DNA of 37,102 nucleotides, from contig JAHHSK010000011.1 of assembly GCA_020025255.1 (NCBI GenBank), positions 1-37,102 of the forward strand, given 5' to 3'. Of this stretch, positions 14,463-22,270 are shown one piece after another. The notes below the pieces were generated by a model that was not told the origin of the DNA, searched no databases, and saw only the letters and a list, made by a program, of their open reading frames with translations. Position numbers and translations under genes: made by a program. This DNA comes from Ruthenibacterium sp. (GTDB taxonomy: Bacteria > Bacillota > Clostridia > Oscillospirales > Ruminococcaceae). How positions within the stretch are numbered: the stretch's first letter is position 1; the number at the start of each line of letters is the position of its first letter.

Positions 14463-16259
14463 TCATAAAAGCGTGGAAAAAATAAGGTTGTTTTCCACAG
14501 AACAATCTGTGCTGTGTGCAAATTGGAAGATGCCCTCATACTGTTCCCCGTAAATCGGGGCTTCCATGGTGCTGGAGCCGTAGCACGGAATCGAATAATC
14601 CAGCTGCCCTGCGTTGATAACGGCATTGTCGTGTACGCGGACGTTTCGGCAGGAAGAAAAAAATCCGGCAAGGCGCGGACAGTCGATAATCGTGTTGCCG
14701 CACACCTCGATATCTTGGAAAATCGGATATTCTGTGCGGCCGCCGGGCAGATAGACCCCCATATAGATCACAGCCATTTGCCATGCGTTCAGATCGCATC
14801 GGCGGATGACATTGCTGCGGATCAAAAGATCCGTCACGCCCTGCCCTTCGCTCCAGCGGCTTTCGCAGCCGGTTTCGATCTGGATTGCCGCGCCCTGAAT
14901 GTTTTCAAACAGATTGTTTTCCACAAGGCCGCAGCTGCCCTGCAAAAGTGCGCCGCGCGCGCGGTTATTGGTAAAGCGGCAGTTGCGGATGATGTAATGA
15001 TCCGTGTGGAAGCTGCGGTTGAAGATCACGGTTTCGTCGTCCAGCACGTCGGGCAGCGGATCGGCAAGCTTCAAAATACAGGTGCGTTCTTCCGGCTGAT
15101 AGGAAAGCGCCTCGATGATGGAGCTATACCCCACCGGCGAAAGATCGGGATTGCGAAGTTCGATGCGGCTGCCCTTTTCGAACTGGAGCGCACTTTCCGC
15201 AACGCGCAGCGCCAGCAGAGTATGATCGTCCAGCCGGCGCACGCCCATGCTGGAATTATCGTGCAGATTGATGCAGTCATCGCCCGCAGCGGAAAAATCA
15301 CAGTCCTCGATGATGAAATATCCTTCGGAATTTCCGACATGCAGACAGTCCACTGAAATGGATATACTGCGCGCGGTACCGGGGCGCGGCAGGATGCGGC
15401 AGTGATCGAAATGCAGATGATGCACCCCGCCGCTGCTGAGAAAGCCGTGGCCGGGGCAGCCGTAGATCGTGATATGATCGAGAGTGATATGGCTGCTGCG
15501 GCAGGTGCGCACGGCAACGCCGTCGTATTCAAAATGGCGGAAGTTGTAGCATTGCCCTGCCTGAAAGTGCAGCTTTGCCCACTGCGGCCGACTGGTGTAA
15601 ATCCGCAGCACTTGATCGGCACGCTTTTCCATTTTCGGCAGCAGGATGTTGCTCAGTTCGCGCACCAGATGCTGCATTTCCTCGTCGGACTTCGCATCGC
15701 CGGAACGATGGATGTGGTCGTCCACATACGGGCGGAATTCGATGCCGCCGGGGCAGCCGGGCGTATAGCGTTCTGCGTCAAACGGTCCCGCGATGCGGAT
15801 CTCCATATTCCCCGGCACGCTTTCGCAGCCGGGGAATACGATATCGAGATATGCGCCGTCATCCGCAACGGCCTGCACCACGCCCACGCTGGCAAGGGGC
15901 GCGTCCTCCCACGCCCAGTCCAGCACCAGATCTTTCATGTGGATGCGGCAGGAATTTAGGATGTCGAAATAGGCGACCGGAGTATGGAAGATAAATTCGC
16001 TGCCCTGTCCTTCCAGCACCAGATCGGTGATGCCGTGGATCGGCATGTGGATATCACCAGGAGCTGTGTAAAAATGGTATACGCCGTGCGGCACGGTCAG
16101 CACCGTGCCGGGGTTCTGCCGGCAGAAATCCAGTGCACTGCGAAAGGCCGCCGTGCTGCAAAAGCCTTTTTCCGGCTTTGCACCGAACTCGGCAAGGCTG
16201 AGTTCGGTGCCGCTGCGCATGGGCAGATCGATCCGGATGTCGGGATTGAAGTGTTGCAT
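14463..16259 (-). CDS. Right-handed beta-helix enzyme, GH110-like (alpha-galactosidase type)
   Basis: The 598-residue protein is built of parallel beta-helix turns rich in N, G and D. A long central section includes GCPGHGFLSSGG and then an Asp-Asp pair in AAGDDCINLHDN. Next come RARGALLQGS, VENNLFENIQGAAIQIE and VTDLLIRSNVI. This order, with the GDD pair and the RG[AI]LL turn, resembles my recollection of GH110 exo-alpha-1,3-galactosidases, which cut terminal galactose from blood-group-B-like or linear glycans. Polysaccharide lyase or GH28-like activity is the alternative. No signal peptide is present, so it should act on imported sugar. The ribosome site AAAGGAT lies inside the last codons of the upstream permease, 4 bases apart from it. 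Confidence 0.75.
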   Translation of the reverse strand: MQHFNPDIRIDLPMRSGTELSLAEFGAKPEKGFCSTAAFRSALDFCRQNPGTVLTVPHGVYHFYTAPGDIHMPIHGITDLVLEGQGSEFIFHTPVAYFDILNSCRIHMKDLVLDWAWEDAPLASVGVVQAVADDGAYLDIVFPGCESVPGNMEIRIAGPFDAERYTPGCPGGIEFRPYVDDHIHRSGDAKSDEEMQHLVRELSNILLPKMEKRADQVLRIYTSRPQWAKLHFQAGQCYNFRHFEYDGVAVRTCRSSHITLDHITIYGCPGHGFLSSGGVHHLHFDHCRILPRPGTARSISISVDCLHVGNSEGYFIIEDCDFSAAGDDCINLHDNSSMGVRRLDDHTLLALRVAESALQFEKGSRIELRNPDLSPVGYSSIIEALSYQPEERTCILKLADPLPDVLDDETVIFNRSFHTDHYIIRNCRFTNNRARGALLQGSCGLVENNLFENIQGAAIQIETGCESRWSEGQGVTDLLIRSNVIRRCDLNAWQMAVIYMGVYLPGGRTEYPIFQDIEVCGNTIIDCPRLAGFFSSCRNVRVHDNAVINAGQLDYSIPCYGSSTMEAPIYGEQYEGIFQFAHSTDCSVENNLIFSTLL

Positions 16260-16263
16260 ATCG

Positions 16264-17625
16264 TTATCCTTTCACGCCAGATGACATGATGCTGGCTTTG
16301 AGCTGTTTTGAGAATATAAGGGCGATCACGATGACCGGCAGCATCGTCACGAGAGCGATGCCCATAAGCGCGTTCTGCTTTGTGCTTGTGTTGTTGGCAA
16401 TGTTGTAAAGCGCAACGTTCAGCGTCCACAGCTCCTGCCGTTCGGTGACAAGCCATGCCCAGAAGAAATCGTTCCAGTTGCCAAGGAAGGTCTGCAATGC
16501 GATCAGTGCGATCGTAGGCTTCGAAAGGGGCATGCAGATGCGGATATAAAGGAAAAAGTTGGATGCACCGTCCAGCCGCGCGGCTTCAAAATATGAACCG
16601 GGAATGCGGTCGAAAAAGCCCTTGAACAGATAGATGTAAAATCCGAACGGGTACAAAAAAGGCAAAAGCAGAGCAGCGTAATTATTGTAAGCCCCGATGT
16701 TGCGGTACATGATCAGCTGCGGCAGCATGATGCTGGCAAAGGGGATCATCTGCGCGCCCATGAAGAAAAGCAGCATGATGCGTGCAGCGCGCGGACGCAG
16801 CAGACGGCTGATGACAAATGCGCACAGTGAACACAGGAACACCTGCGAAATAATGGCAAAGCCGATGACAATGACCGTGTTGCCGACGAAGGAAAGGAAG
16901 CCGAAGCGTGCAATTACGGGGTTTGCATCATACATGTAGTTGGGCAGCTTCATATAATGGATAAAGCTTTCCAAAAGCAGCAGATTGTTCTTGTGCATGC
17001 CGCAGGCAGAAAGCTGTCCGTGCAGCTTGAACTTTTTGTCGAACACAAGATTGAGCTTTTCCAGGGTTTCCGCCTGAATGGAATCGGGTGCGGAGTGCTT
17101 CGCAAGACCGTGGGGATCGAATTCATAGCCGATGATATGCGAAACGCGTTCGGCGCGGTCTTTATACAAAAGGGTCTGATCCTGAAGGACAGTGCCTTCA
17201 TAAATGCCGTAATCCTTTTCCAGCTGAAGCTGAGTTTGGTGTGCACGGGAATAGAAAATCGTTGCATTATCCCGGGTGCCGTAGAATTTTACTTCGAAAA
17301 TGGAATCACGGTTCAGCTTGCTGTATACACCGAACATCGTGCTTACCATATCGTCCTGAAGCTGGGCCTCCAGTTCCTCCTGTGTGCCGGAAAAACCGGT
17401 ATAATCCACCGCGACGGAAAGCGAATTGGAACTATCAGGCAAAAGCTTCGGGGGAACATCGTAGATTTTCATGTTGTCTTTCATGGCACTGCTGATCGTC
17501 AGCACAAAGGGAAACAAAATTACCAGCATCGAAGCGACGGTTACAAGGATCGAAACGACCTGAAGCGAACGGTCGCTTTTGGAAAGGCGGATCTTGTGCG
17601 ATTTGGATTCATTTGTCTTTTTCAT
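16264..17625 (-). CDS. MalG-type carbohydrate ABC permease with a large extracytoplasmic insertion
   Basis: The 453-residue protein is far longer than the usual 270-300 residues of CUT1 MalG-type permeases. TM1 (about 25-45) is followed by the normal SAMKDNMKIYDVPPKLLP stretch. About 150 extra, charged residues (about 66-218) come next, before the usual loop resumes at LPNYMYDANP. Five more helices follow, with the cytoplasmic EAA loop FEAARLDGASNFFLYIRICMP that contacts the ATPase. The insertion lies outside the cell by topology and is not recognised as a known domain. ATG 17625 was chosen because AGGAG lies 8 bases upstream; the GTG at 17634 is too close. It starts 5 bases after the stop of the partner permease. 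Confidence 0.92.
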   Translation of the reverse strand: MKKTNESKSHKIRLSKSDRSLQVVSILVTVASMLVILFPFVLTISSAMKDNMKIYDVPPKLLPDSSNSLSVAVDYTGFSGTQEELEAQLQDDMVSTMFGVYSKLNRDSIFEVKFYGTRDNATIFYSRAHQTQLQLEKDYGIYEGTVLQDQTLLYKDRAERVSHIIGYEFDPHGLAKHSAPDSIQAETLEKLNLVFDKKFKLHGQLSACGMHKNNLLLLESFIHYMKLPNYMYDANPVIARFGFLSFVGNTVIVIGFAIISQVFLCSLCAFVISRLLRPRAARIMLLFFMGAQMIPFASIMLPQLIMYRNIGAYNNYAALLLPFLYPFGFYIYLFKGFFDRIPGSYFEAARLDGASNFFLYIRICMPLSKPTIALIALQTFLGNWNDFFWAWLVTERQELWTLNVALYNIANNTSTKQNALMGIALVTMLPVIVIALIFSKQLKASIMSSGVKG

Positions 17626-17630
17626 CGTGC

Positions 17631-18536
17631 TCACTCCTGTTCCGCATTTTCAAAATGCATTTGGATCATGGTCATGACCATGACCACCAGCATTAGGATC
17701 ACCGAAGCGGCGGAACCGCGCCCATAGTTGAAATCCTTGTTGAAGCTGTTATAGATGTAAATGCCCTGCGTAGTGGAAGCGCCGCTTGGGCCGCCTGCTG
17801 CAAACATATAAGGGGCATCCAAAAGCTGCATGGCGGCCGAAACCGATATGACCATTTGGATGAAGATGATGTATCGGATATTGGGCAGTGTGATATGCCA
17901 TATGCGCTTCCATCCGGTGCAGCCATCAAGGGATGCGGATTCCATGATATCCGGGGAAATGTTCTGAATGGCAGAAAGATACAAAAGCACGCTGATACCT
18001 CCGCCGAGCACACCGGGGAAGATGATGCAGAATTTTACAAGAGCAGGGTCGCTGAGCCATAACTGCGGCTCGCCGCCGAAAAAGCGGACAATCTGGTTGG
18101 CAACACCGTAGTCCGGGTGCCACACCCAGCGCCAGATGATGACGTTGATCGTTCCGGGGATCAGCGTGGGCAGCAGATACATGGTGGAAAAGATGTTTTT
18201 CATCCGGCGCAGTTCGTTGAGGAACAAAGCCTGGATAATGGGGATGAAAAAGGTCATAAGCATCTGCAAAATCAAAAACACAAAGCTGTTGCGCCAGGCC
18301 TGCCAGTAATATTCCGTGTGGAACATCGTGGCATAGTTCTGAAAACCGACGAATTCTCCGGGCAGCTCACCGGGCTGGTGGATCGGATTATAATTAAAGA
18401 AGGAAATCAGAACAGCCTTCAAAATCGGATAATATTTCAGCCACAGGGTAAATACGATCGGTGCGGCAAGAAGAAGCCATGGGGCAAGCTTCTGCCGGAA
18501 GAAATAGCCCGATTCGCTTTTTTTGCGTGTGCTCAT
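17631..18536 (-). CDS. MalF/UgpA-type carbohydrate ABC permease
   Basis: The 301-residue protein has six hydrophobic helices, the standard CUT1 layout. TM1 lies in APWLLLAAPIVFTLWLKYYPI, and the EAA loop is MESASLDGCTGWKRIWHITLP near residue 210. It forms the membrane channel as a heterodimer with the MalG-type permease encoded next. AAGGAG lies 11 bases before ATG 18536; the GTG at 18548 overlaps that site and is rejected. It is the first gene of the minus-strand operon, divergent from the sugar-binding protein gene. No gene for the ATPase subunit is nearby. Confidence 0.92.
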   Translation of the reverse strand: MSTRKKSESGYFFRQKLAPWLLLAAPIVFTLWLKYYPILKAVLISFFNYNPIHQPGELPGEFVGFQNYATMFHTEYYWQAWRNSFVFLILQMLMTFFIPIIQALFLNELRRMKNIFSTMYLLPTLIPGTINVIIWRWVWHPDYGVANQIVRFFGGEPQLWLSDPALVKFCIIFPGVLGGGISVLLYLSAIQNISPDIMESASLDGCTGWKRIWHITLPNIRYIIFIQMVISVSAAMQLLDAPYMFAAGGPSGASTTQGIYIYNSFNKDFNYGRGSAASVILMLVVMVMTMIQMHFENAEQE

Positions 18537-18715
18537 GAGGAAAGACACTCCTTTCTATACTTGATGTCATTTTAACAAAACAGCGGGCAGAAGCGTGATA
18601 CACAGAACTGACATGATAGGGCATGGATTTCAACCTTTATAAAAATGAGGCTGGTGAAAAAAATATTTTATGGAAAAAGTATAATTTTTACCCTGTGAAG
18701 GTCGATTTTGGTGCA

Positions 18716-18744
18716 TTTACAGGCGGTGCAGAACCTGTTAAACT
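18716..18744 (+). promoter_or_regulatory. Promoter of the sugar-binding protein gene
   Basis: TTTACA (18716-18721) and TAAACT (18739-18744) are 17 bases apart. The -10 is only moderate, which would fit dependence on an AraC-type activator such as the one encoded downstream. Confidence 0.6.
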
Positions 18745-18756
18745 AAATGCAGAGCA

Positions 18757-18783
18757 GCGGGGGGATGACGAAGGCCCCCCCGC
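18757..18783 (+). other. GC-rich hairpin in the leader of the sugar-binding protein mRNA
   Basis: GCGGGGGG (18757-18764) pairs with CCCCCC(C)GC (18775-18783), just after the predicted transcription start and about 30 bases before the start codon. There is no T-run. A 5' stem like this can protect an abundant mRNA such as that of a binding protein. Confidence 0.5.
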
Positions 18784-18814
18784 CGAAAGCACGAAATCAA
18801 AAAGGAGGATCCCC

Positions 18815-20188
18815 ATGAAAAAAGCAAAACGTCTGATTGCGCTGCTAACCAGTGCCATGCTGGCAATGTCCATGCTGGCAGGCTGCGGTGCACAATCACC
18901 TTCTTCCGAAGCGGAATCCAAGCCCGAAGTGCCATCGGATTCCTCGGAAGTACAGCAGGAACACGAACCGGTTGAACTGACGCTGTGGGTTTCCAGCCGC
19001 AATGCCGATGAATTCAGTGAAAACCAGAAAAAACAGTTCCTTGATGAACACCCGTGGATCAAATTCAACGAAGTGGTCAAGGAAGGCGACCCGGGCAACG
19101 ATTTCTATTCGGCGGTTGCAGCGGGTACGGCACCGGACTGCATCCAGGGCTCTTTCACCATGATGAACAAGTATATTTCCTCCGGCATCGTTGCTCCGCT
19201 CAACGAGTATCTGGATGCATGGGATGAAACCGAAAACTACGATAAGGCCTACCTTGATATGTTCACCAAGGACGGCAAGATTTACGGTGTGCCGAATCAG
19301 GTAATGCCGATGCTGTTTGCATACAATAAGGCACTGTTCAAGGAAGCCGGTATCGAAAAAGCACCTGAAACCTGGGAGGAAGCACTGGAAGCGGCAAAGA
19401 AAATCAATGCACCGGAAAAAAACATTGCCGGTTATGCAACTCTTTCTGCTGAATGGACCGAATGGTTCTTCCAGTACTATGTATGGCAGGCAGGCGGCGA
19501 CCTGACGAAAGAAAACGAAGACGGCACCGCAGAACTGACATTTACCGATCCGGCTGTTATCGAAGCGGCAAAATATTACCAGAAGCTTTCCGCAGAAAAA
19601 CTCCTGCCCAGCGATCGTACGCTGAAGTTCAAGGATCTGCTGGATAACTTTGCACAGGGCAAGATCGGCATGATGCCGTTTGCAGTGGACTGGGTTGTAG
19701 ACGTTGCAAACAGCGGTATGGATCTGGATAATCTCGGTCTGATCCTGCCTCCGACAGGTCCCAGCGGTAAATCCGTAACCGCCATTGCAGGCGACTGCTG
19801 GGTTATCAATGCAAAATCCGATAAGGCAAAGCAGGACGCAGCCTGGGAATACATCAGCTTTATGACAAGCAAGGAGCAGCGTTCTGCATTCTATGAAAAT
19901 CTGGCAAGCAAGGGTGCCATTGCACCGGTCACCATTCCCCGCACCGATATGAAAATTGCTGATTTTGCGCAGATGCCCGAAGAATGGACACCGATCCTTG
20001 CAAGTGTAGGAGAAATCGGACGCATGGAATTCTACGGCAAGGCAGACTTTGGTCCTTATGTGGACCGCGCGGTTCAGGCGATCCTGACAGACCCGAACGC
20101 TGACCCCGCAAAGGAATTCGGAGATGCACAGGCACTTGCGGAAAAGGAAGCCCTGGAAGGCTTCAATACCGCAAATAAAAAAGCCTGA
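18815..20188 (+). CDS. ABC transporter sugar-binding lipoprotein (family 1)
   Basis: The 457-residue precursor has a lipoprotein signal ending in the lipobox LAGC with Cys24, then an S/E-rich linker, then a family-1 solute-binding fold: ELTLWVSSRNADEFSENQ, LDEHPWIKFN, AAGTAPDCIQGS, PNQVMPMLFAYNKALFKEAG and a C-terminal AVQAILTDPNADPAKEFGDA. It should capture an oligosaccharide outside the membrane and deliver it to the two permeases encoded on the opposite strand. AAAGGAGG lies 6 bases before the ATG; the longer open frame upstream has no ribosome site. Codon use is skewed toward an abundant-protein pattern compared with neighbours. The sensor-kinase gene follows after 150 bases. Confidence 0.93.
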   Translation: MKKAKRLIALLTSAMLAMSMLAGCGAQSPSSEAESKPEVPSDSSEVQQEHEPVELTLWVSSRNADEFSENQKKQFLDEHPWIKFNEVVKEGDPGNDFYSAVAAGTAPDCIQGSFTMMNKYISSGIVAPLNEYLDAWDETENYDKAYLDMFTKDGKIYGVPNQVMPMLFAYNKALFKEAGIEKAPETWEEALEAAKKINAPEKNIAGYATLSAEWTEWFFQYYVWQAGGDLTKENEDGTAELTFTDPAVIEAAKYYQKLSAEKLLPSDRTLKFKDLLDNFAQGKIGMMPFAVDWVVDVANSGMDLDNLGLILPPTGPSGKSVTAIAGDCWVINAKSDKAKQDAAWEYISFMTSKEQRSAFYENLASKGAIAPVTIPRTDMKIADFAQMPEEWTPILASVGEIGRMEFYGKADFGPYVDRAVQAILTDPNADPAKEFGDAQALAEKEALEGFNTANKKA

Positions 20189-20230
20189 TGACAAAAGCGC
20201 AATCGGGATAAAAGAAAATTTCACACACAC

Positions 20231-20263
20231 CAAAGCAGGGTACGAATTGCGTATCCTGCTTTG
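20231..20263 (+). terminator. Strong intergenic hairpin between binding-protein and kinase genes, no T-run
   Basis: CAAAGCAGGGTACG (20231-20244) pairs fully with CGTATCCTGCTTTG (20250-20263), with one G-U pair and a 5-base loop. The sequence after it is not T-rich. It may act as a leaky terminator or as a 3' mRNA stabiliser that keeps regulator levels below binding-protein levels. Confidence 0.5.
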
Positions 20264-20338
20264 TGTTGCCTTGCAGCAGCAGGAATGATAAAATAGCAAG
20301 AAGGAAGACCGAAAAGCAGGAAAGGCCGGTGAACAGCA

Positions 20339-22270
20339 ATGAGTGACAGGAAACCGAATGCCCTTGTCCAATGGATGAGCACGCAGCTGCGAAGGCTGAA
20401 GCTGTATCCAAGGCTGCTTGTTATTTTCAGCTGTCTGCTGATCGTATCTACGGTATTCATTATGCTGTTCAATCAGGCCAGCTATGCCCGTGAACTGGAA
20501 GGAAGCACAGTCAAATACCGATCGGCATTGGTACAAAATGCACTGTACAAATTGCATCAGCAAAAGGAAAGCATGGAAGAAAGCCTTTCGGCGGTGTTGC
20601 GCAGCGAAAGCGTTCTGCATGCCGTAAAGGAAAATCAAGACTTGCGCGGGTTGGAGCAGGAAGCGGCGCGGCGAACGGTTCAAAATAACCGCGAGGTGAT
20701 CGAAAACGCCCTGCTGGCAGCCCGTCGGCGCTCGTCCGGCATCCGGGCACTGATTTTGATCAGCGCCGGGGAACAATACAGTGCCGGCGATCGTTCCGAC
20801 CGATTCGGCGGCCCGGTTGCCAGAAATCTGGAAGCACTGTATAAAAGTGAAATCTATCAAGGCGCGGTACAGGAACGCGGATATCCCTTCTGGCGCGATT
20901 CCGTGCAAGAGACACCGACCCTTTTTTATGAAGATGAGCACAGTACGTTCGGGATACCGGGCTGCGTGACCCTTTCCTATCAGATCTATGATACAAAAAG
21001 CCGTGTGCCGCTCGGTGTGCTGATCGGCTGCATTTCACCGGATTTTTTTACCGGGGCGCTGCAGGAATATTCCACTCAGGATGGCGGCAACACCTTCATT
21101 ATCGGGGAAAACGGTCTGCTGGAAGGGATTGGGGCAGGGCTTTCTGCTCCGCCGTTCCCAAGGCAGCGGGAACTGCTGCATCAGCAGGTGTTTGGCCGTG
21201 CACAAGGCAGCTTTACCTTTGAAACGGGTGGGGAAAAGCTGCTGGTCAGCTTTTGCGGCGATGCGGACTTCCCGCTCCGGGTCGTAAACCTGACCTATCG
21301 GGATTGGGTGCTTCGGCCGGCGATCCGACAAGGGCAGATCAATATTCTGATCTTGATTGCGGTGATCGTTGTCGGTGCGTTTGGCTTTTATGTCACCGCG
21401 GTAAGTGTTGCATATCCGGTAAATCGGCTCATCCGTACGATGAAGCGCGTGGGAGACGGGGACCTGCAGGCAATGTATCAGGCGGTCAGCCGGGATGAGA
21501 TTGGAACACTGTGCCGAGAGTTTGACCGAATGGTGGCAGATATGAAAGAGCTTATCGAGCGGGTGTACGTTTCGGAAGCGCGGGAAAAGGAACTGGAGCT
21601 TGCCGAAAAAATAGCACAGCTGGATGCGCTGCAAATGCAGGTAAATCCGCATTTCCTGTATAATACACTGGATTTGATCCGGTGGCAATGTATGGATGAA
21701 AACGGTGCAGAGAGCCCGGCATCCGATATGATCGAAAAATTCTGCGTACTGCTGCGCATGACGATCAAGGGGGATCGAAAAACCGAAAGCATCGAGGAAA
21801 GTCTGATGCATGCAAAAACGTATCTTGAGGTTGTGAATTTTCGCTATAAAAATAAGGTGGAGCTGGAAACGGAGTTGGATTTTGAACCGGCCGCCTACCA
21901 AATCCCGTGCCTGTCGCTGCAGCCGATCATCGAAAACGCAGTTCGCCACGGATTTGCGCAAGGTGATCGTGCCGATCGGCGCATAACAGTGCATGCCGTA
22001 TGCAGCAGGGAAAAAGAAATCGAGGTAACGGTTTCTGATAATGGATGCGGGATGACTTCGGCGCAGCTGGAGCAGCTGCGCCGAAGCATGGATACCGCAG
22101 GCGGAGATGGCAATCATATCGGCCTGCGCAATGTGAACCAGCGCTGCAAACTCTGCTATGGCGAGCATTACGGGATCCGGATCGAAAGCACACCGGGCAA
22201 AGGTACAGCGGTGCGTTTGAAGTTTCCTGCACAGGCAGCAGAAAAAACGGAGGAAACACAAAGTGTATAA
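20339..22270 (+). CDS. YesM/LytS-type sensor histidine kinase
   Basis: The 643-residue membrane kinase has TM1 at about 25-44, a large extracytoplasmic sensor of about 285 residues (dCache-like in size), and TM2 at about 334-356. HAMP follows (about 357-410), then the His_kinase domain with phospho-acceptor His438 in QVNPHFLYNTLDLIRW and a HATPase domain ending in IGLRNVNQRCKLCYG and STPGKGTAVRLKFP. Kinases of this type sense extracellular sugars or binding-protein complexes and phosphorylate a YesN-type regulator, here the next gene, whose GTG start overlaps the kinase stop by 8 bases. The ribosome site before the ATG is poor (GGAAAGG, about 13 bases away), suggesting low expression. Confidence 0.92.
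   Translation: MSDRKPNALVQWMSTQLRRLKLYPRLLVIFSCLLIVSTVFIMLFNQASYARELEGSTVKYRSALVQNALYKLHQQKESMEESLSAVLRSESVLHAVKENQDLRGLEQEAARRTVQNNREVIENALLAARRRSSGIRALILISAGEQYSAGDRSDRFGGPVARNLEALYKSEIYQGAVQERGYPFWRDSVQETPTLFYEDEHSTFGIPGCVTLSYQIYDTKSRVPLGVLIGCISPDFFTGALQEYSTQDGGNTFIIGENGLLEGIGAGLSAPPFPRQRELLHQQVFGRAQGSFTFETGGEKLLVSFCGDADFPLRVVNLTYRDWVLRPAIRQGQINILILIAVIVVGAFGFYVTAVSVAYPVNRLIRTMKRVGDGDLQAMYQAVSRDEIGTLCREFDRMVADMKELIERVYVSEAREKELELAEKIAQLDALQMQVNPHFLYNTLDLIRWQCMDENGAESPASDMIEKFCVLLRMTIKGDRKTESIEESLMHAKTYLEVVNFRYKNKVELETELDFEPAAYQIPCLSLQPIIENAVRHGFAQGDRADRRITVHAVCSREKEIEVTVSDNGCGMTSAQLEQLRRSMDTAGGDGNHIGLRNVNQRCKLCYGEHYGIRIESTPGKGTAVRLKFPAQAAEKTEETQSV

Noticed and set aside
18896..20941. Open frame of 681 codons on the minus strand over the binding-protein and kinase genes
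   Set aside because: It crosses two well-supported genes and an intergenic hairpin, and has no domain or ribosome site.
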